A DNA stretch of 64,000 nt from Kribbella monticola (GTDB lineage: Bacteria; Actinomycetota; Actinomycetes; Propionibacteriales; Kribbellaceae). This document shows positions 23,478-32,345 of this stretch, in pieces. Under the pieces are notes generated by a model. That model had not been told where the DNA came from. It was given only the letters and a program-made list of their open reading frames with translations, and did not search any database. Both the position numbers and the translations under genes were made by a program. Positions within the stretch are counted from its first letter, which is position 1; every line of letters starts with the position of its first letter. The stretch covers positions 62,001 through 126,000 of the forward strand of contig NZ_QFXK01000033.1 of assembly GCF_003261635.1 (NCBI RefSeq), read 5' to 3'.

Positions 23478-23869
23478 GGCGGACTCCCACGGGGCGGTAG
23501 GAACGGGGCGGTCGCAGTGCAGTCTGCCCGGCAAGAGGGCCGGGGAAGCGTCATCGGAGGAAAATGTTGTCCGACGATCCGGCAAACTTGAGTCGGTGGG
23601 GCGGCAGCGCGTTGGCGCTGGGCCGCCCCACCTAGGTGTCAGGGCCCCCATCAGTTCACGGCTTGCACCGCGTTCTGCTCGCCCGTCCACCAGCGAGGCG
23701 CTACTGGCGGGCAGCACCTCACCGACCGGTCGGAGTGTCCCACTCCGGGTCTGGCGTGGTGCGGACGCCGTTACGGACCGTACTCAGTCCGGAACGGATT
23801 GTCCATGGTGAACAGCCCTCGTCTCACGCTACTGACAGGTCACTGATACAGCAGCAGATTTGCCCCGGA
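23478..23869. other. Gene-free stretch between endonuclease and sugar-transport genes
   Basis: 392 bases with no convincing ORF. It holds a long hairpin (23595-23632), a 12-bp palindrome CCGACCGGTCGG (23722-23733) that runs straight into a 7-bp hairpin CGGAGTG-TCC-CACTCCG (23731-23747), and otherwise nothing recognised. It presumably contains the endonuclease promoter and the end of the transport operon transcript. Confidence 0.6.
23595..23632 (-). terminator. Long GC hairpin, likely terminator of the sugar ABC operon
   Basis: An outer stem of 11 bp (GGTGGGGCGGC / GCCGCCCCACC) and an inner stem AGCGC/GCGCT are separated by a 2-base bulge, with loop GTTG. No U-run follows on either strand. 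It lies about 240 bases beyond the last permease gene. Confidence 0.45.
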
Positions 23870-24703
23870 CTAGCCCTTCACGGCACCTGCGGCCACGCCG
23901 GTAGTCACCCGGCCCTGCAGGACCAGGAAGATCAGGAGCACGGGCAGCATGAACAACGTCGCCGCTGCCATCGTGGCACCCCAGTCGGTCCCGAAGGTGT
24001 TGCTGAACGAGGAGAGCCAGACCGGCAGCGTGCGCTGGTCCTGGTTCTTGATGATCAGCAGGTTCGCGAAGGCGAACTCGTTCCACGCGGTGATGAAACC
24101 GAACAGCGAGGTGGACAACAACCCGGGCGCGAGCAGCGGGAACACGATCCGCCGGAATGCCGTGAACTGGTTGCAGCCGTCGACCTGGGCCGCTTCCTCG
24201 AGCTCGACCGGGATGCCCTTCAGGAACCCGCGCAACGTCACGATCGTGAACGGCAGCGTCATCATGAAGTAGATCAGCGTCAGCATCGGCAGCTTGTCGA
24301 GCATGTCGGTGTCGCGGGCGATCACGTACATCGGGATCAGCAGCGCCTCCCACGGCGTCATCTGCGCGATGAACACCATCAGGATGAACGCCTGCCGCCC
24401 CTTCCACTTCATCCGCCCGACCGCGTACGCCGCCAGGCAGGCCACCACGAGCGACAGCAGCACCGCGCTGATCGCGACCATCCCGCTGTTGCGCCAGAAG
24501 GTCCAGAAGCCGTCCGCGTGCACCGCAGTACTGAAGTGGTCCAACGTGACGTGCGTCGGGAGGAACGACGGCGTCTCGGCCTGGATCTCCTTGGTCGGCT
24601 TGAACGCGGTCAGCACCATCCAGTAGACCGGGAAGATCGAGAAGAACAGCACGCCGAGCGCCACGACGTTCAGCGTGATCCTGCGGCTGAGCCGGGTCCT
24701 CAC
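23870..24703 (-). CDS. Carbohydrate ABC transporter permease, MalG type
   Basis: 277 residues, about six membrane segments. The EAA loop ELEEAAQVDGCNQFTAFRRIVFPLLAPG near residue 185 contacts an ATPase. It overlaps the upstream permease by four bases and is the last gene of the binding protein-MalF-MalG order. No ATPase gene is present; actinomycete sugar importers of this kind commonly share one (MsiK type) encoded elsewhere. Confidence 0.92.
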   Translation of the reverse strand: MRTRLSRRITLNVVALGVLFFSIFPVYWMVLTAFKPTKEIQAETPSFLPTHVTLDHFSTAVHADGFWTFWRNSGMVAISAVLLSLVVACLAAYAVGRMKWKGRQAFILMVFIAQMTPWEALLIPMYVIARDTDMLDKLPMLTLIYFMMTLPFTIVTLRGFLKGIPVELEEAAQVDGCNQFTAFRRIVFPLLAPGLLSTSLFGFITAWNEFAFANLLIIKNQDQRTLPVWLSSFSNTFGTDWGATMAAATLFMLPVLLIFLVLQGRVTTGVAAGAVKG

Positions 24704-25671
24704 AGTTCACCCTCCTCTTTGAACATCTGCCGGAAGTAGGCGAACAACACGACGGCCAGGATCAGCACGGTGACCATCGAGATCGCCGCACCCAGGTCGT
24801 AGCGGTTGAGGGACTGAGCGATCTGGTAGGCGTAGACGGGCAGCGTCAGCGTCGCGTTACCCGGGCCGCCCTGGCTGATCGCCCAGATCTGGACGAAGCT
24901 CTTGAACACCCAGATCACTTCCAGGCAAAGGATCAGCCCGAACATCGGCCGCAGGATCGGGAAGGTGATCAGCCAGAAGGTCTTCACCGAACCGGCCCCA
25001 TCGATCTGGGCCGACTCGTGCAGTTCCCGGGGCACGGTCGTCATCGCGGCGTACAGGGTGAGCGCCGCGAACGGTACCGACTGCCAGACGATCAGCAACA
25101 CGATGATCGCGAACGTCGAGTTGCCGTCCGCGAACCAGGCCTTGCCGTCGAACTGCTCGAAGCCGAGCGCGACCAGCACCCAGTTCACGACGCCGAGCTG
25201 GGACTGGAACAGCCATTGGAAGACGGTCGTCGCGGCGATCACCGGGATCGCCCAGGCGACCACCAGGCCACCCATCACGGCGAACCGCATCCACTTGCCC
25301 AAGGCACCGATCAGCAACGCGACCAGGGTGGCCAGCACCATGATCAGCGCGACGTTGATCGCGGTGAACACGAACGTCCGGCCGACCACACCCCAGAACT
25401 TGTCGTCGGACAGGATCTGCCGGTAGTTGTCGATCCCGACGAACTCGGCGCCGCCGCGGATCAACTGGGCGATCCCGAACTTCTGGAACGAGATCAGCAG
25501 GTTGCGGACGAGCGGATAGGCCAGCAGGTACGCCGTACCGACGACTGTCGGCGCCACCAGCAGGTAGGGCAGCACGCGGGCCCACAGGGGTTGCCCCCGC
25601 CGGACCGAGCGCGGCGGACCGGGCTCGGGGGCGGGGGCTGCTGTGGTCGTGTCGATCTCAGCCACAGCCAT
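24700..25671 (-). CDS. Carbohydrate ABC transporter permease, MalF type
   Basis: 323 residues with a cytoplasmic N-terminus (AAPAPEPGPPRSVRRGQPLWAR), about six membrane segments and the EAA loop ELHESAQIDGAGSVKTFWLITFPILRP. It starts four bases after the solute-binding-protein stop, so the two are co-transcribed. Pairs with the MalG-type subunit to form the channel; sugar unknown. Confidence 0.92.
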   Translation of the reverse strand: MAVAEIDTTTAAPAPEPGPPRSVRRGQPLWARVLPYLLVAPTVVGTAYLLAYPLVRNLLISFQKFGIAQLIRGGAEFVGIDNYRQILSDDKFWGVVGRTFVFTAINVALIMVLATLVALLIGALGKWMRFAVMGGLVVAWAIPVIAATTVFQWLFQSQLGVVNWVLVALGFEQFDGKAWFADGNSTFAIIVLLIVWQSVPFAALTLYAAMTTVPRELHESAQIDGAGSVKTFWLITFPILRPMFGLILCLEVIWVFKSFVQIWAISQGGPGNATLTLPVYAYQIAQSLNRYDLGAAISMVTVLILAVVLFAYFRQMFKEEGEL

Positions 25672-25675
25672 GGCG

Positions 25676-26944
25676 CTACTTCGTGTTCAGGGCCTGGGTG
25701 ATGATCTCGTCGGCGGCCTTGGCCGCGGCGGACGGGTCACCGCCGGTCAGCACCTTGGTCTGGTACTCCTTGATCGGGTTCTTCGCCTCGACCGCGGCCC
25801 AGTTCGGCGAGTTCGGGGTCGCCTTGCCGTTGGCCGCGCCGGCTGCCATCGCCGCCACGCCCTCGTCCGCGCCGACCGACGAGGCCAGGCTGGTCCGGTT
25901 CGGCACGTACTTCATCGACTTGGCCAGATCGACCTGCCACTTCTCGCCGGCCAGTTCCTTGATGAAGGTGTACGCCGCGTCCTGGTTGGCCGAGGCCTCC
26001 GGGATGATCAGGTCGGAGCCACCGGTGAAGACGGCACCCGGCTTGTCGGCGGTCTTGCCGGGGATCGGGAAGAAGCCGATCTTGTCCTTGAGCGCCGGGT
26101 TCGCCTGCGCGATCAGTTCGGCGGCCCCCGGTACGGCGATCATCTGCGCGACCTTGCCCTGCGCGAACACGTCGGTCTGCGTCGGCTTGGCCTCGTCGGA
26201 GTCTTTCGGGCCCTTGCCGAGCGCCTGAATCTGCTTGTAGAAGTCCATGCCCTTCAGCGCCTCGGGCGTCTCCAGCGCGCCCTTCCAGGTGTCGCCGTCC
26301 TTGACCGCGAGGTCGCCGCCCTCGTCCCAGATGAATCCGGACAGCACGTAGAAGTTCTGGCCGGGCAGGTAGATGCCCTGGTTGCCGCCGGTGTTCACCT
26401 TCGCGGTGTCGGCCAGCCACTCCTCGCGCGTCTTCGGCGGGGTGCTGATGCCGGCCGCGGTGAAGAGGTCCTTGCGGTAGAGGACGACCCGGTTCGCGGC
26501 GTAGTACGGGATGCCGAACTGCTTGCCCTCGTAGTTGCCGGGGCCTGCCAGACCCTCGATCCAGTCGTCGCCCTTGAGGTCGGACTTCTTGTCGGTCAGG
26601 TCCTTGACCCCACCACTGGCCGAGTACTGCGCGACCTGGGTGTTGCCGACCTCGATCACGTCCGGCGCGTCCTTGCTGGCCAGCGCGCCGATGATCTTTG
26701 GGCCGATGCCGTTCCATTCCTGGATCTGCACGTTGGCCTTGATGTCCGGGTGGCTGGCGGCGAAGTCGTCGGTGAACCGCTTGAGGAAGTCGTCGGAGAC
26801 GCTGCCCTTCATCAGCCACACGTCGATGCTGGTCGGGCCGGACGCAGCGGTGTCTTTCTGGTCCGAGCTGCCGCAGGCGGCGAGCGCGGTGAGCGAGAGA
26901 GCCGCGACCGCGACTGTGGATATGGCAAGGGGACGGAACTTCAT
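25676..26944 (-). CDS. Sugar ABC transporter substrate-binding lipoprotein
   Basis: 422 residues. The signal peptide ends at lipobox LAAC (Cys24), so it is lipid-anchored outside. The mature domain is an extracellular solute-binding protein type 1 fold (IDVWLMKGSVSDDFLKRFTDDFAASHP; VIEVGNTQVAQYSASGGVKDLT; GAVFTGGSDLIIPEAS). ATG 26944 has AGAGGTG upstream; the longer frame is spurious. First gene of the importer operon. A LacI-type operator-like sequence lies 128 bases upstream. Confidence 0.92.
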   Translation of the reverse strand: MKFRPLAISTVAVAALSLTALAACGSSDQKDTAASGPTSIDVWLMKGSVSDDFLKRFTDDFAASHPDIKANVQIQEWNGIGPKIIGALASKDAPDVIEVGNTQVAQYSASGGVKDLTDKKSDLKGDDWIEGLAGPGNYEGKQFGIPYYAANRVVLYRKDLFTAAGISTPPKTREEWLADTAKVNTGGNQGIYLPGQNFYVLSGFIWDEGGDLAVKDGDTWKGALETPEALKGMDFYKQIQALGKGPKDSDEAKPTQTDVFAQGKVAQMIAVPGAAELIAQANPALKDKIGFFPIPGKTADKPGAVFTGGSDLIIPEASANQDAAYTFIKELAGEKWQVDLAKSMKYVPNRTSLASSVGADEGVAAMAAGAANGKATPNSPNWAAVEAKNPIKEYQTKVLTGGDPSAAAKAADEIITQALNTK

Positions 26945-27071
26945 CGGATCACCTCTGGCGGAGTAGCCGGGGCAGCCCGGCTGACTGGTATGAACCTGTC
27001 GTTCAGTGGCGCAGAGCCTTGCCGGATTCCGGGGACCGGTCAATACTTCAGTAGTCTCCGTTATTAAGTTG

Positions 27072-27085
27072 TGAGAGCGCTCACG
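27072..27085. promoter_or_regulatory. LacI-type operator-like sequence upstream of the sugar ABC operon
   Basis: TGAGAGCGCTCACG matches the LacI-family pattern TGnGAGCGCTCnCA at all but the last base; the core GAGCGCTC is a perfect palindrome. No LacI gene adjoins; the nearest in the window is at 59889. Confidence 0.6.
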
Positions 27086-27212
27086 AGCGCCAGAAGTCCC
27101 CAAAATGAAGACATGACAGCAAGGCCCGCAGTTGGCGTTGCAGATAGCGCAACGGACCAGTTGAAGGTTCTGGTAAGTCGTTGACCGGACCAGTTGAGGG
27201 AGAGGAAAGCAG

Positions 27213-27995
27213 CTACACCACAGGACGGCCGTCGTGCTGCTGCGCCTTGCGGAGCCCGACGAGCAGCAGACCGATGCTGATCGCCCCGACGACGGCGTAC
27301 GTGATCCGGCCGCCGATGCCGTCCCAGGTGGTGTGCAGACCGACCGCCACGGCGTACATGCCGAGGAAGCCGAGGAACCGCTTGCCGGTCGGCTCCACCG
27401 CGAACCGCCAGAGGCCCCAGCACGTGAGGCCGGTCCACGCCGCATGACCGGCCGGTGACAGCAGGCCGCGGATGAACAGGGTCTGCTCAGCCGCACCGAC
27501 GTTCCCGCCCGACTGGAGCAGGGCGACGAACGCGTAGCCCATCGTCTCCAGTACTGCGAACCCCGTGCCGACCGCGACTCCGATGACGATGCCGCCACCG
27601 ATCGACCGGTACCGGTGGCCGAAGAACAGCACCAGCACCACCGGGACGATCAGCTTGGCGGCCTCCTCGATCAGGCCGACACCGAGCATCGGCAGAGCGC
27701 CCAGCCTGCGCATGGCGTCGTACTCGAGCAGGCCGGCCACGGCCACACCCACCACGCCTCCGAACAGCAGCGACCCGCCCAGCGTCGGCCCGTCGATCAG
27801 CCATCGACCGGAACGACCCGCGGCGAACGTGACGAAGGTCAGCGGTACTACGAGCGCGCCGAGCAGGATCAACGTGGGGAAGAGGTTCGGATTGTCCGTA
27901 TCGGCGAGCACAGCCAGCACCGCGAGGTAGAGAGCGCTTCCGATCACCAGAGTGCCGAGCCAGGCCCACCTGCGAACAATCTGCTGTGCCGTCAT
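27213..27995 (-). CDS. PrsW-family intramembrane metalloprotease
   Basis: 260 residues, largely membrane segments. GLIEEAAKLIVPVVLVLFFGHRYRS carries the PrsW EEAAK motif (E110, E111). Later His-containing motifs HAAWTGLTCWGLW and VGLHTTWDG complete the predicted zinc site. PrsW proteins cut membrane-anchored anti-sigma factors; no such target is adjacent, so this one may act on another protein. ATG 27995 is preceded by AGGA; upstream frame extension is not conserved-looking. Divergent from the PASTA lipoprotein gene. Confidence 0.85.
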   Translation of the reverse strand: MTAQQIVRRWAWLGTLVIGSALYLAVLAVLADTDNPNLFPTLILLGALVVPLTFVTFAAGRSGRWLIDGPTLGGSLLFGGVVGVAVAGLLEYDAMRRLGALPMLGVGLIEEAAKLIVPVVLVLFFGHRYRSIGGGIVIGVAVGTGFAVLETMGYAFVALLQSGGNVGAAEQTLFIRGLLSPAGHAAWTGLTCWGLWRFAVEPTGKRFLGFLGMYAVAVGLHTTWDGIGGRITYAVVGAISIGLLLVGLRKAQQHDGRPVV

Positions 27996-28124
27996 GTACA
28001 GATCCTGCACGGGCAACGTGACCAGTGCAGCGGTCTGCCGCGCGTGTCTGCGTTGACGCGCCGTCGCAAGTCGGGTTGCGCCGATCGCCACCGTCAGCGA
28101 CTGTCGAGACAGGAGGTGCTCACA

Positions 28125-28505
28125 GTGCGCGTACTACGTATCGCTCAGGTACTCGGATGCGGTCTGCTCCTACTGGCCGGCGGCACGTCCTGCGGCACCG
28201 GCGAACCAGCCGGCCCAGTGACGGTCACCGTGACCAGCACCCCACCTCCACCGACCACGCCGACCCCGACCCCGACCGGAGCGAGTGGCGTGGTGCCGAA
28301 CGTGGTCGGCGTGAACCACCAGCTGGCCCAGGACACGATGCAGGCCGCCGGCTTCTTCCACCTCGCCGAAGAAGATGCCACCGGCAAGGGCCGCCTGCTG
28401 ATCAACGACCGCAACTGGGTCGTCGTCTCCCAGGTCCCGGCCGGCGGAACCAGAACCCTCCTCACCACCAAGATCCTGCTCCGCTCGAAGAAGATCGGCG
28501 AGTAG
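28125..28505 (+). CDS. Small secreted or lipid-anchored protein with one PASTA domain
   Basis: 126 residues from GTG 28125, with AGGAGG nine bases upstream. A hydrophobic leader ends at GGTSC (Cys23), a weak lipobox. A Thr/Pro-rich linker follows (TSTPPPPTTPTPTPTG). One PASTA domain then spans about 56-120: VVPNVVGVNHQLAQDTMQAAGF and VVVSQVPAGG. PASTA domains bind muropeptides and normally occur on kinases or penicillin-binding proteins; a free-standing copy might bind cell wall or compete with PknB. Neighbours do not specify its job. Confidence 0.78.
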   Translation: MRVLRIAQVLGCGLLLLAGGTSCGTGEPAGPVTVTVTSTPPPPTTPTPTPTGASGVVPNVVGVNHQLAQDTMQAAGFFHLAEEDATGKGRLLINDRNWVVVSQVPAGGTRTLLTTKILLRSKKIGE

Positions 28506-28627
28506 CGGCTGGCGTTGTTGGGACATGGCGCAGGGACGGCAGGGATGGACAGGGCGCTGAGGTGAGCTGCGGCTGCACACTCACTCGGAAGAGGTGCCTG
28601 CCCTAGCCTCTCGAAGGAGACCGACCC

Positions 28628-31600
28628 ATGTCCTCCCCGAAGAAACGTGCCGCCATCCTTGCGGCTGTCCTCGCGATCAGTACGACGGCAATCAGTACTG
28701 CGGCGGTCCCGGCGACCGCTGCGCCGCCGGACCCCGGCATCGTCACACCACGCACGACGACGAACGCGGCGAACGGCGTACAGACTGTGACGCTGGTGAC
28801 CGGTGACGTCGTGCAGGTCACCGACGCCGGTGGTGGCAAGAAGGCGGCGACGGTCAAGCCCGCGCCGGGCCGTGAGCGCGTTGCATTCCACACGATCGAG
28901 GTGGACGGCGAACTGCGCGTACTGCCCAGCGACGCGGTGCCGTACATCTCCAGCGGTGTCCTGGACGCCAACCTGTTCGACGTGAACGAGTTGATCGCCG
29001 ATGGCTTCGGTGACTCGGCAGCCACCTCCCTGCCGCTCATCGTGCGGTACGCCGACAAGAACACCGCCCGCTCACAGTCACTCGCCGGTACGACGACCGT
29101 CCGGCAACTCCCGTCGATCGGCGCCACCGCGATCCGGGCCGGCAAGGGCGAGCTCACCTCGCTCTGGCAGTCGCTGAAGCCTTCGCAGACCGCCAGGTCG
29201 CTCAACAGCGGCATCACGAAGGTCTGGCTGGACGGCAAGGTCCACGCAGTACTGGACCGGAGTGTGCCGCAGATCGGCGCGCCTGCTGCCTGGCAGGCCG
29301 GGTACGAGGGCACTGGTGTCTCAGTCGCAGTACTGGACACCGGTGTCGACGCCAACCACCCTGACCTCGTCGGCAAGGTCAAGAAGGCCGTGGACTTCTC
29401 CGGGAGCCCCACCGGTCCTGTGGACCACTTCGGGCACGGGACGCACGTCGCCGCGACCATCGCGGGGACCGGAGCCGGTGCGGGCGGTACCCGTAAAGGC
29501 GTGGCGCCCAAGGCCGACCTGCTCATCGGCAAGGTGCTCGGCGACGACGGCTTCGGCTACGACTCGTCGATCATCGCCGGGATGGAGTGGGCCGCCACCG
29601 AGGGCGCCCGGGTGGTCAACATGAGCCTCGGTGGCGACCCCACCGACGGCACCGATCCGCTCAGCCAGGCCGTCAACGACATCACCGCGCGCACCGGCAT
29701 GCTGTTCGTCGTTGCTGCAGGCAATGAAGGCGCCGACCAGACGGTCGGTACGCCGGGCGCAGCCACCTCCGCTCTCACCGTCGGCGCGGTCGACCGGGAC
29801 GACAAGCTGGCCGACTTCTCCAGCCGCGGGCCACGCCTTGGTGACGGCGGCCTCAAGCCGGAAATCACCGCACCGGGCGTGGACATCGTCGCGGCTCGCG
29901 CGGCCGGCACTGCGATGGGCGACCCGCTGGACGACCTCTACACGGCAGCCTCCGGTACTTCGATGGCCACACCGCACGTGGCCGGCGCCGCCGCCCTGAT
30001 GGCCCAGGCACACCCTGACTGGAAGGCGGACCGCCTCAAGAACGCGCTGGTTAGTACTGCGAAGACCGCTGCGAACGTCAGCGTCTACTCGCAGGGCGCC
30101 GGCCGGGTGGACGTCGCCAGGGCCGTTGCGCAGAAGGTCTACGCGACCGGTGTCGCCGACTTCGGCCTGCAGACCGCCACTGGTGGATCCACGCAGACGA
30201 TCACCTACCGCAATGACACCACGGCACCGGTGACGCTCGACCTGACGGCCGACGTGGACAACCTGGACACGAACAAGCCCGAGACAGACGCGTTCACCCT
30301 GCCCAGTACCGTCACAGTGCCGGCTGGAGCGAGTGCCGACGTACCGGTGGCGCTGGACGCCGCCAAACTCGACCGTGGTCAGCACAGCGGCTGGATCGTT
30401 GCCACCGGCCCCAATGGGGTCGTCACGCACACCGCGGTCGGCGCCTGGCGCCAGGCCCCGAACCACACGGTCACGCTGCGGGCCGTCGGCCTCGACGGCA
30501 AGCCGACCGGCGTACCGGTGGTCTCGCTGTTCGGTGACAACTCGCGGTCCGACACGCTGGCGTGGATCCCGGACGGCGGGACCTACAAAGCCGTCGTCGA
30601 GGAAGGCACCTACCTGCTGCACTCGATCGTCGAGAACAACGACCCGCAGGACGAGAAGGTCAGCCTGTTCACCGATCCGAACGTGGTGGTGAACAAGGAC
30701 CTCGAGGTGGTGATCGATGCCCGCAAGGCGGCTCCGATCACGATCGAGACGCCCAAGCCGTCGGAACAGCAGGCAGTGCTCAGCTACTACGTGTACCGCC
30801 AGTACGGCAACGGTCGGAAGATCGCTCACGGCGTGATGCACTTCAGCGCGGTCAAGCAGGTGCTGGTCACGCCGACCAAGCCGGTGGCCGACGGAACCTT
30901 CGAGTTCTCGTCCCGCTGGCAACTGGTCGCGCCGATCGTGCAGGCATCCGTCCCTGCCGTCAGCGGTCCACTCGACCTCAACCTGCTGCACCAGTCGCCT
31001 GCTCTCGGAGGCAAGAAGCGCTTCCCACTGACAACCACTGTCGTGAAGGGCGCTGTCGCGGTTCTGAACGACAGAGAGGACATCAGCGAGGAGGAGCAGA
31101 TCGCTCTCGCAGCCGAGGCCGGTGCCGCCGGGGTCATCCTGGTCCGCCCGCCGGACTGGTCGACCTGGACGGTTTGGACCCCGGACGGAGACAGGGAACC
31201 CATCCCGGCACTGGTGACCAGCACCAAGGACGGCCAGAAGCTGATCGACCGGGCCCGCAAGGGACACGCCACGATCGACCTGACCCTGACCACCTCCAGC
31301 CCCTACCTGTACGACGTACAGCAGGTCTCGGCCGGGCAGATCCCCGCCAAGATCACCTACAAGGTCACCGCCGCCAACAGCGCGCGAGTGAACACCGCGT
31401 ACGCCGACAACGGGGGCTTCAACTGGGCCAAGGAGCAGCGGTTCGGGTGGCGGCCGTGGCAGGAGTACGCCTGGAACGACTCACAGCGCTTCGTCGAGAC
31501 CCCGAAGGTCCGCGAGGAGTGGGTGACGTCCGGCGATTCGCTCTGGCAGCACCGGGTCCACCACCTCTACACCTGGGACTCGATGAACCCACTGGCCGGT

Positions 31601-32302
31601 GGCATGACCTCCGTACCGCGGTCCTACCGCCCCGGTTCGTCCACGGAGACCTGGTTCGGGCCGGTGGTCCGTCCCGCGGCAGCACCTGGCCTGGTGTCCA
31701 CCAGGACGGGTGACAGGTTGTCGCTGCGGATTCCGTCGTTCGTCGACGCGGCCGGGCACTACACGATCGGCGAGACCACGTCCGCTTCAGCGGTGCTGAG
31801 CCGGGACGGGCAGGTGGTAGCCGAGCTGCCCGACGCCTGGCAGGACGCGATCACCAGCAGCGGCGACTCGGCGTACAGGCTGGATCTCTCGACGGCGCGC
31901 GTGGACGAGGAGGGCGAGTGGAACTGGGGGACCAGCACTCGTACGGTCTGGGACTTCCGGTCCAAGAAGACCTCGGAGACGACGGCGACGGCACTGCCGC
32001 TGCTGCAGGTCGACTACGAGGTGCCGACCGACCTGACCGGTCGGGTGGCGGCCCGGGCGCACCTGATCGGGTTCAAGGTCCACCAGCAGGCAGGCGTCAC
32101 AGCGCGCTCGACATCGCTACGGGCCGAGGTGTCGTTCGACGAGGGCAAGACGTGGCGCCGGATCATCGCGATCGGGGGTCGCGGCCACTACGTCGCCGTA
32201 GTACCGGCAGGCAAGGGCACTGTGTCGCTGCGGGTCGTTGCCGGTGACAACGCGGGCAACAAGATCAGCCAGACGGTGATCCGCGCCTACGGCTTGAAGT
32301 AA
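28628..32302 (+). CDS. Large secreted S8 subtilisin-family protease
   Basis: 1224 residues. Signal peptide at 1-32 (AAILAAVLAISTTAISTAAVPATAA). The catalytic triad is complete: D237 in VAVLDTGVDANHPDL, H273 in HFGHGTHVA and S445 in GTSMATPHVAG; the oxyanion Asn lies in VVAAGNEGA. A region resembling a protease-associated domain falls near 800-890 (ISEEEQIALAAEAGAAGVILV), and the remainder is β-rich and of unknown fold. AAGGAG precedes the ATG. It should degrade extracellular protein. A perfect hairpin ends the gene, and a TrmB/LuxR-like regulator converges from the other side. Confidence 0.92.
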   Translation: MSSPKKRAAILAAVLAISTTAISTAAVPATAAPPDPGIVTPRTTTNAANGVQTVTLVTGDVVQVTDAGGGKKAATVKPAPGRERVAFHTIEVDGELRVLPSDAVPYISSGVLDANLFDVNELIADGFGDSAATSLPLIVRYADKNTARSQSLAGTTTVRQLPSIGATAIRAGKGELTSLWQSLKPSQTARSLNSGITKVWLDGKVHAVLDRSVPQIGAPAAWQAGYEGTGVSVAVLDTGVDANHPDLVGKVKKAVDFSGSPTGPVDHFGHGTHVAATIAGTGAGAGGTRKGVAPKADLLIGKVLGDDGFGYDSSIIAGMEWAATEGARVVNMSLGGDPTDGTDPLSQAVNDITARTGMLFVVAAGNEGADQTVGTPGAATSALTVGAVDRDDKLADFSSRGPRLGDGGLKPEITAPGVDIVAARAAGTAMGDPLDDLYTAASGTSMATPHVAGAAALMAQAHPDWKADRLKNALVSTAKTAANVSVYSQGAGRVDVARAVAQKVYATGVADFGLQTATGGSTQTITYRNDTTAPVTLDLTADVDNLDTNKPETDAFTLPSTVTVPAGASADVPVALDAAKLDRGQHSGWIVATGPNGVVTHTAVGAWRQAPNHTVTLRAVGLDGKPTGVPVVSLFGDNSRSDTLAWIPDGGTYKAVVEEGTYLLHSIVENNDPQDEKVSLFTDPNVVVNKDLEVVIDARKAAPITIETPKPSEQQAVLSYYVYRQYGNGRKIAHGVMHFSAVKQVLVTPTKPVADGTFEFSSRWQLVAPIVQASVPAVSGPLDLNLLHQSPALGGKKRFPLTTTVVKGAVAVLNDREDISEEEQIALAAEAGAAGVILVRPPDWSTWTVWTPDGDREPIPALVTSTKDGQKLIDRARKGHATIDLTLTTSSPYLYDVQQVSAGQIPAKITYKVTAANSARVNTAYADNGGFNWAKEQRFGWRPWQEYAWNDSQRFVETPKVREEWVTSGDSLWQHRVHHLYTWDSMNPLAGGMTSVPRSYRPGSSTETWFGPVVRPAAAPGLVSTRTGDRLSLRIPSFVDAAGHYTIGETTSASAVLSRDGQVVAELPDAWQDAITSSGDSAYRLDLSTARVDEEGEWNWGTSTRTVWDFRSKKTSETTATALPLLQVDYEVPTDLTGRVAARAHLIGFKVHQQAGVTARSTSLRAEVSFDEGKTWRRIIAIGGRGHYVAVVPAGKGTVSLRVVAGDNAGNKISQTVIRAYGLK

Positions 32303-32313
32303 CCGGCTGAGAA

Positions 32314-32345
32314 GGGCGCGGGCAGGTAGCAGACTGCCCGCGCCC
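32314..32345. terminator. Perfect 12-bp bidirectional terminator hairpin
   Basis: GGGCGCGGGCAG (32314-32325) pairs with 32334-32345 across loop GTAGCAGA, between the convergent stops of the protease and regulator genes; the right arm touches the regulator stop codon. No U-run. Confidence 0.65.

Noticed and set aside
24003..24999. Missing ATPase gene in the sugar importer taken as a deletion
   Set aside because: Actinomycete importers of this type often share one ATPase encoded elsewhere; there is no remnant of an ATPase here.
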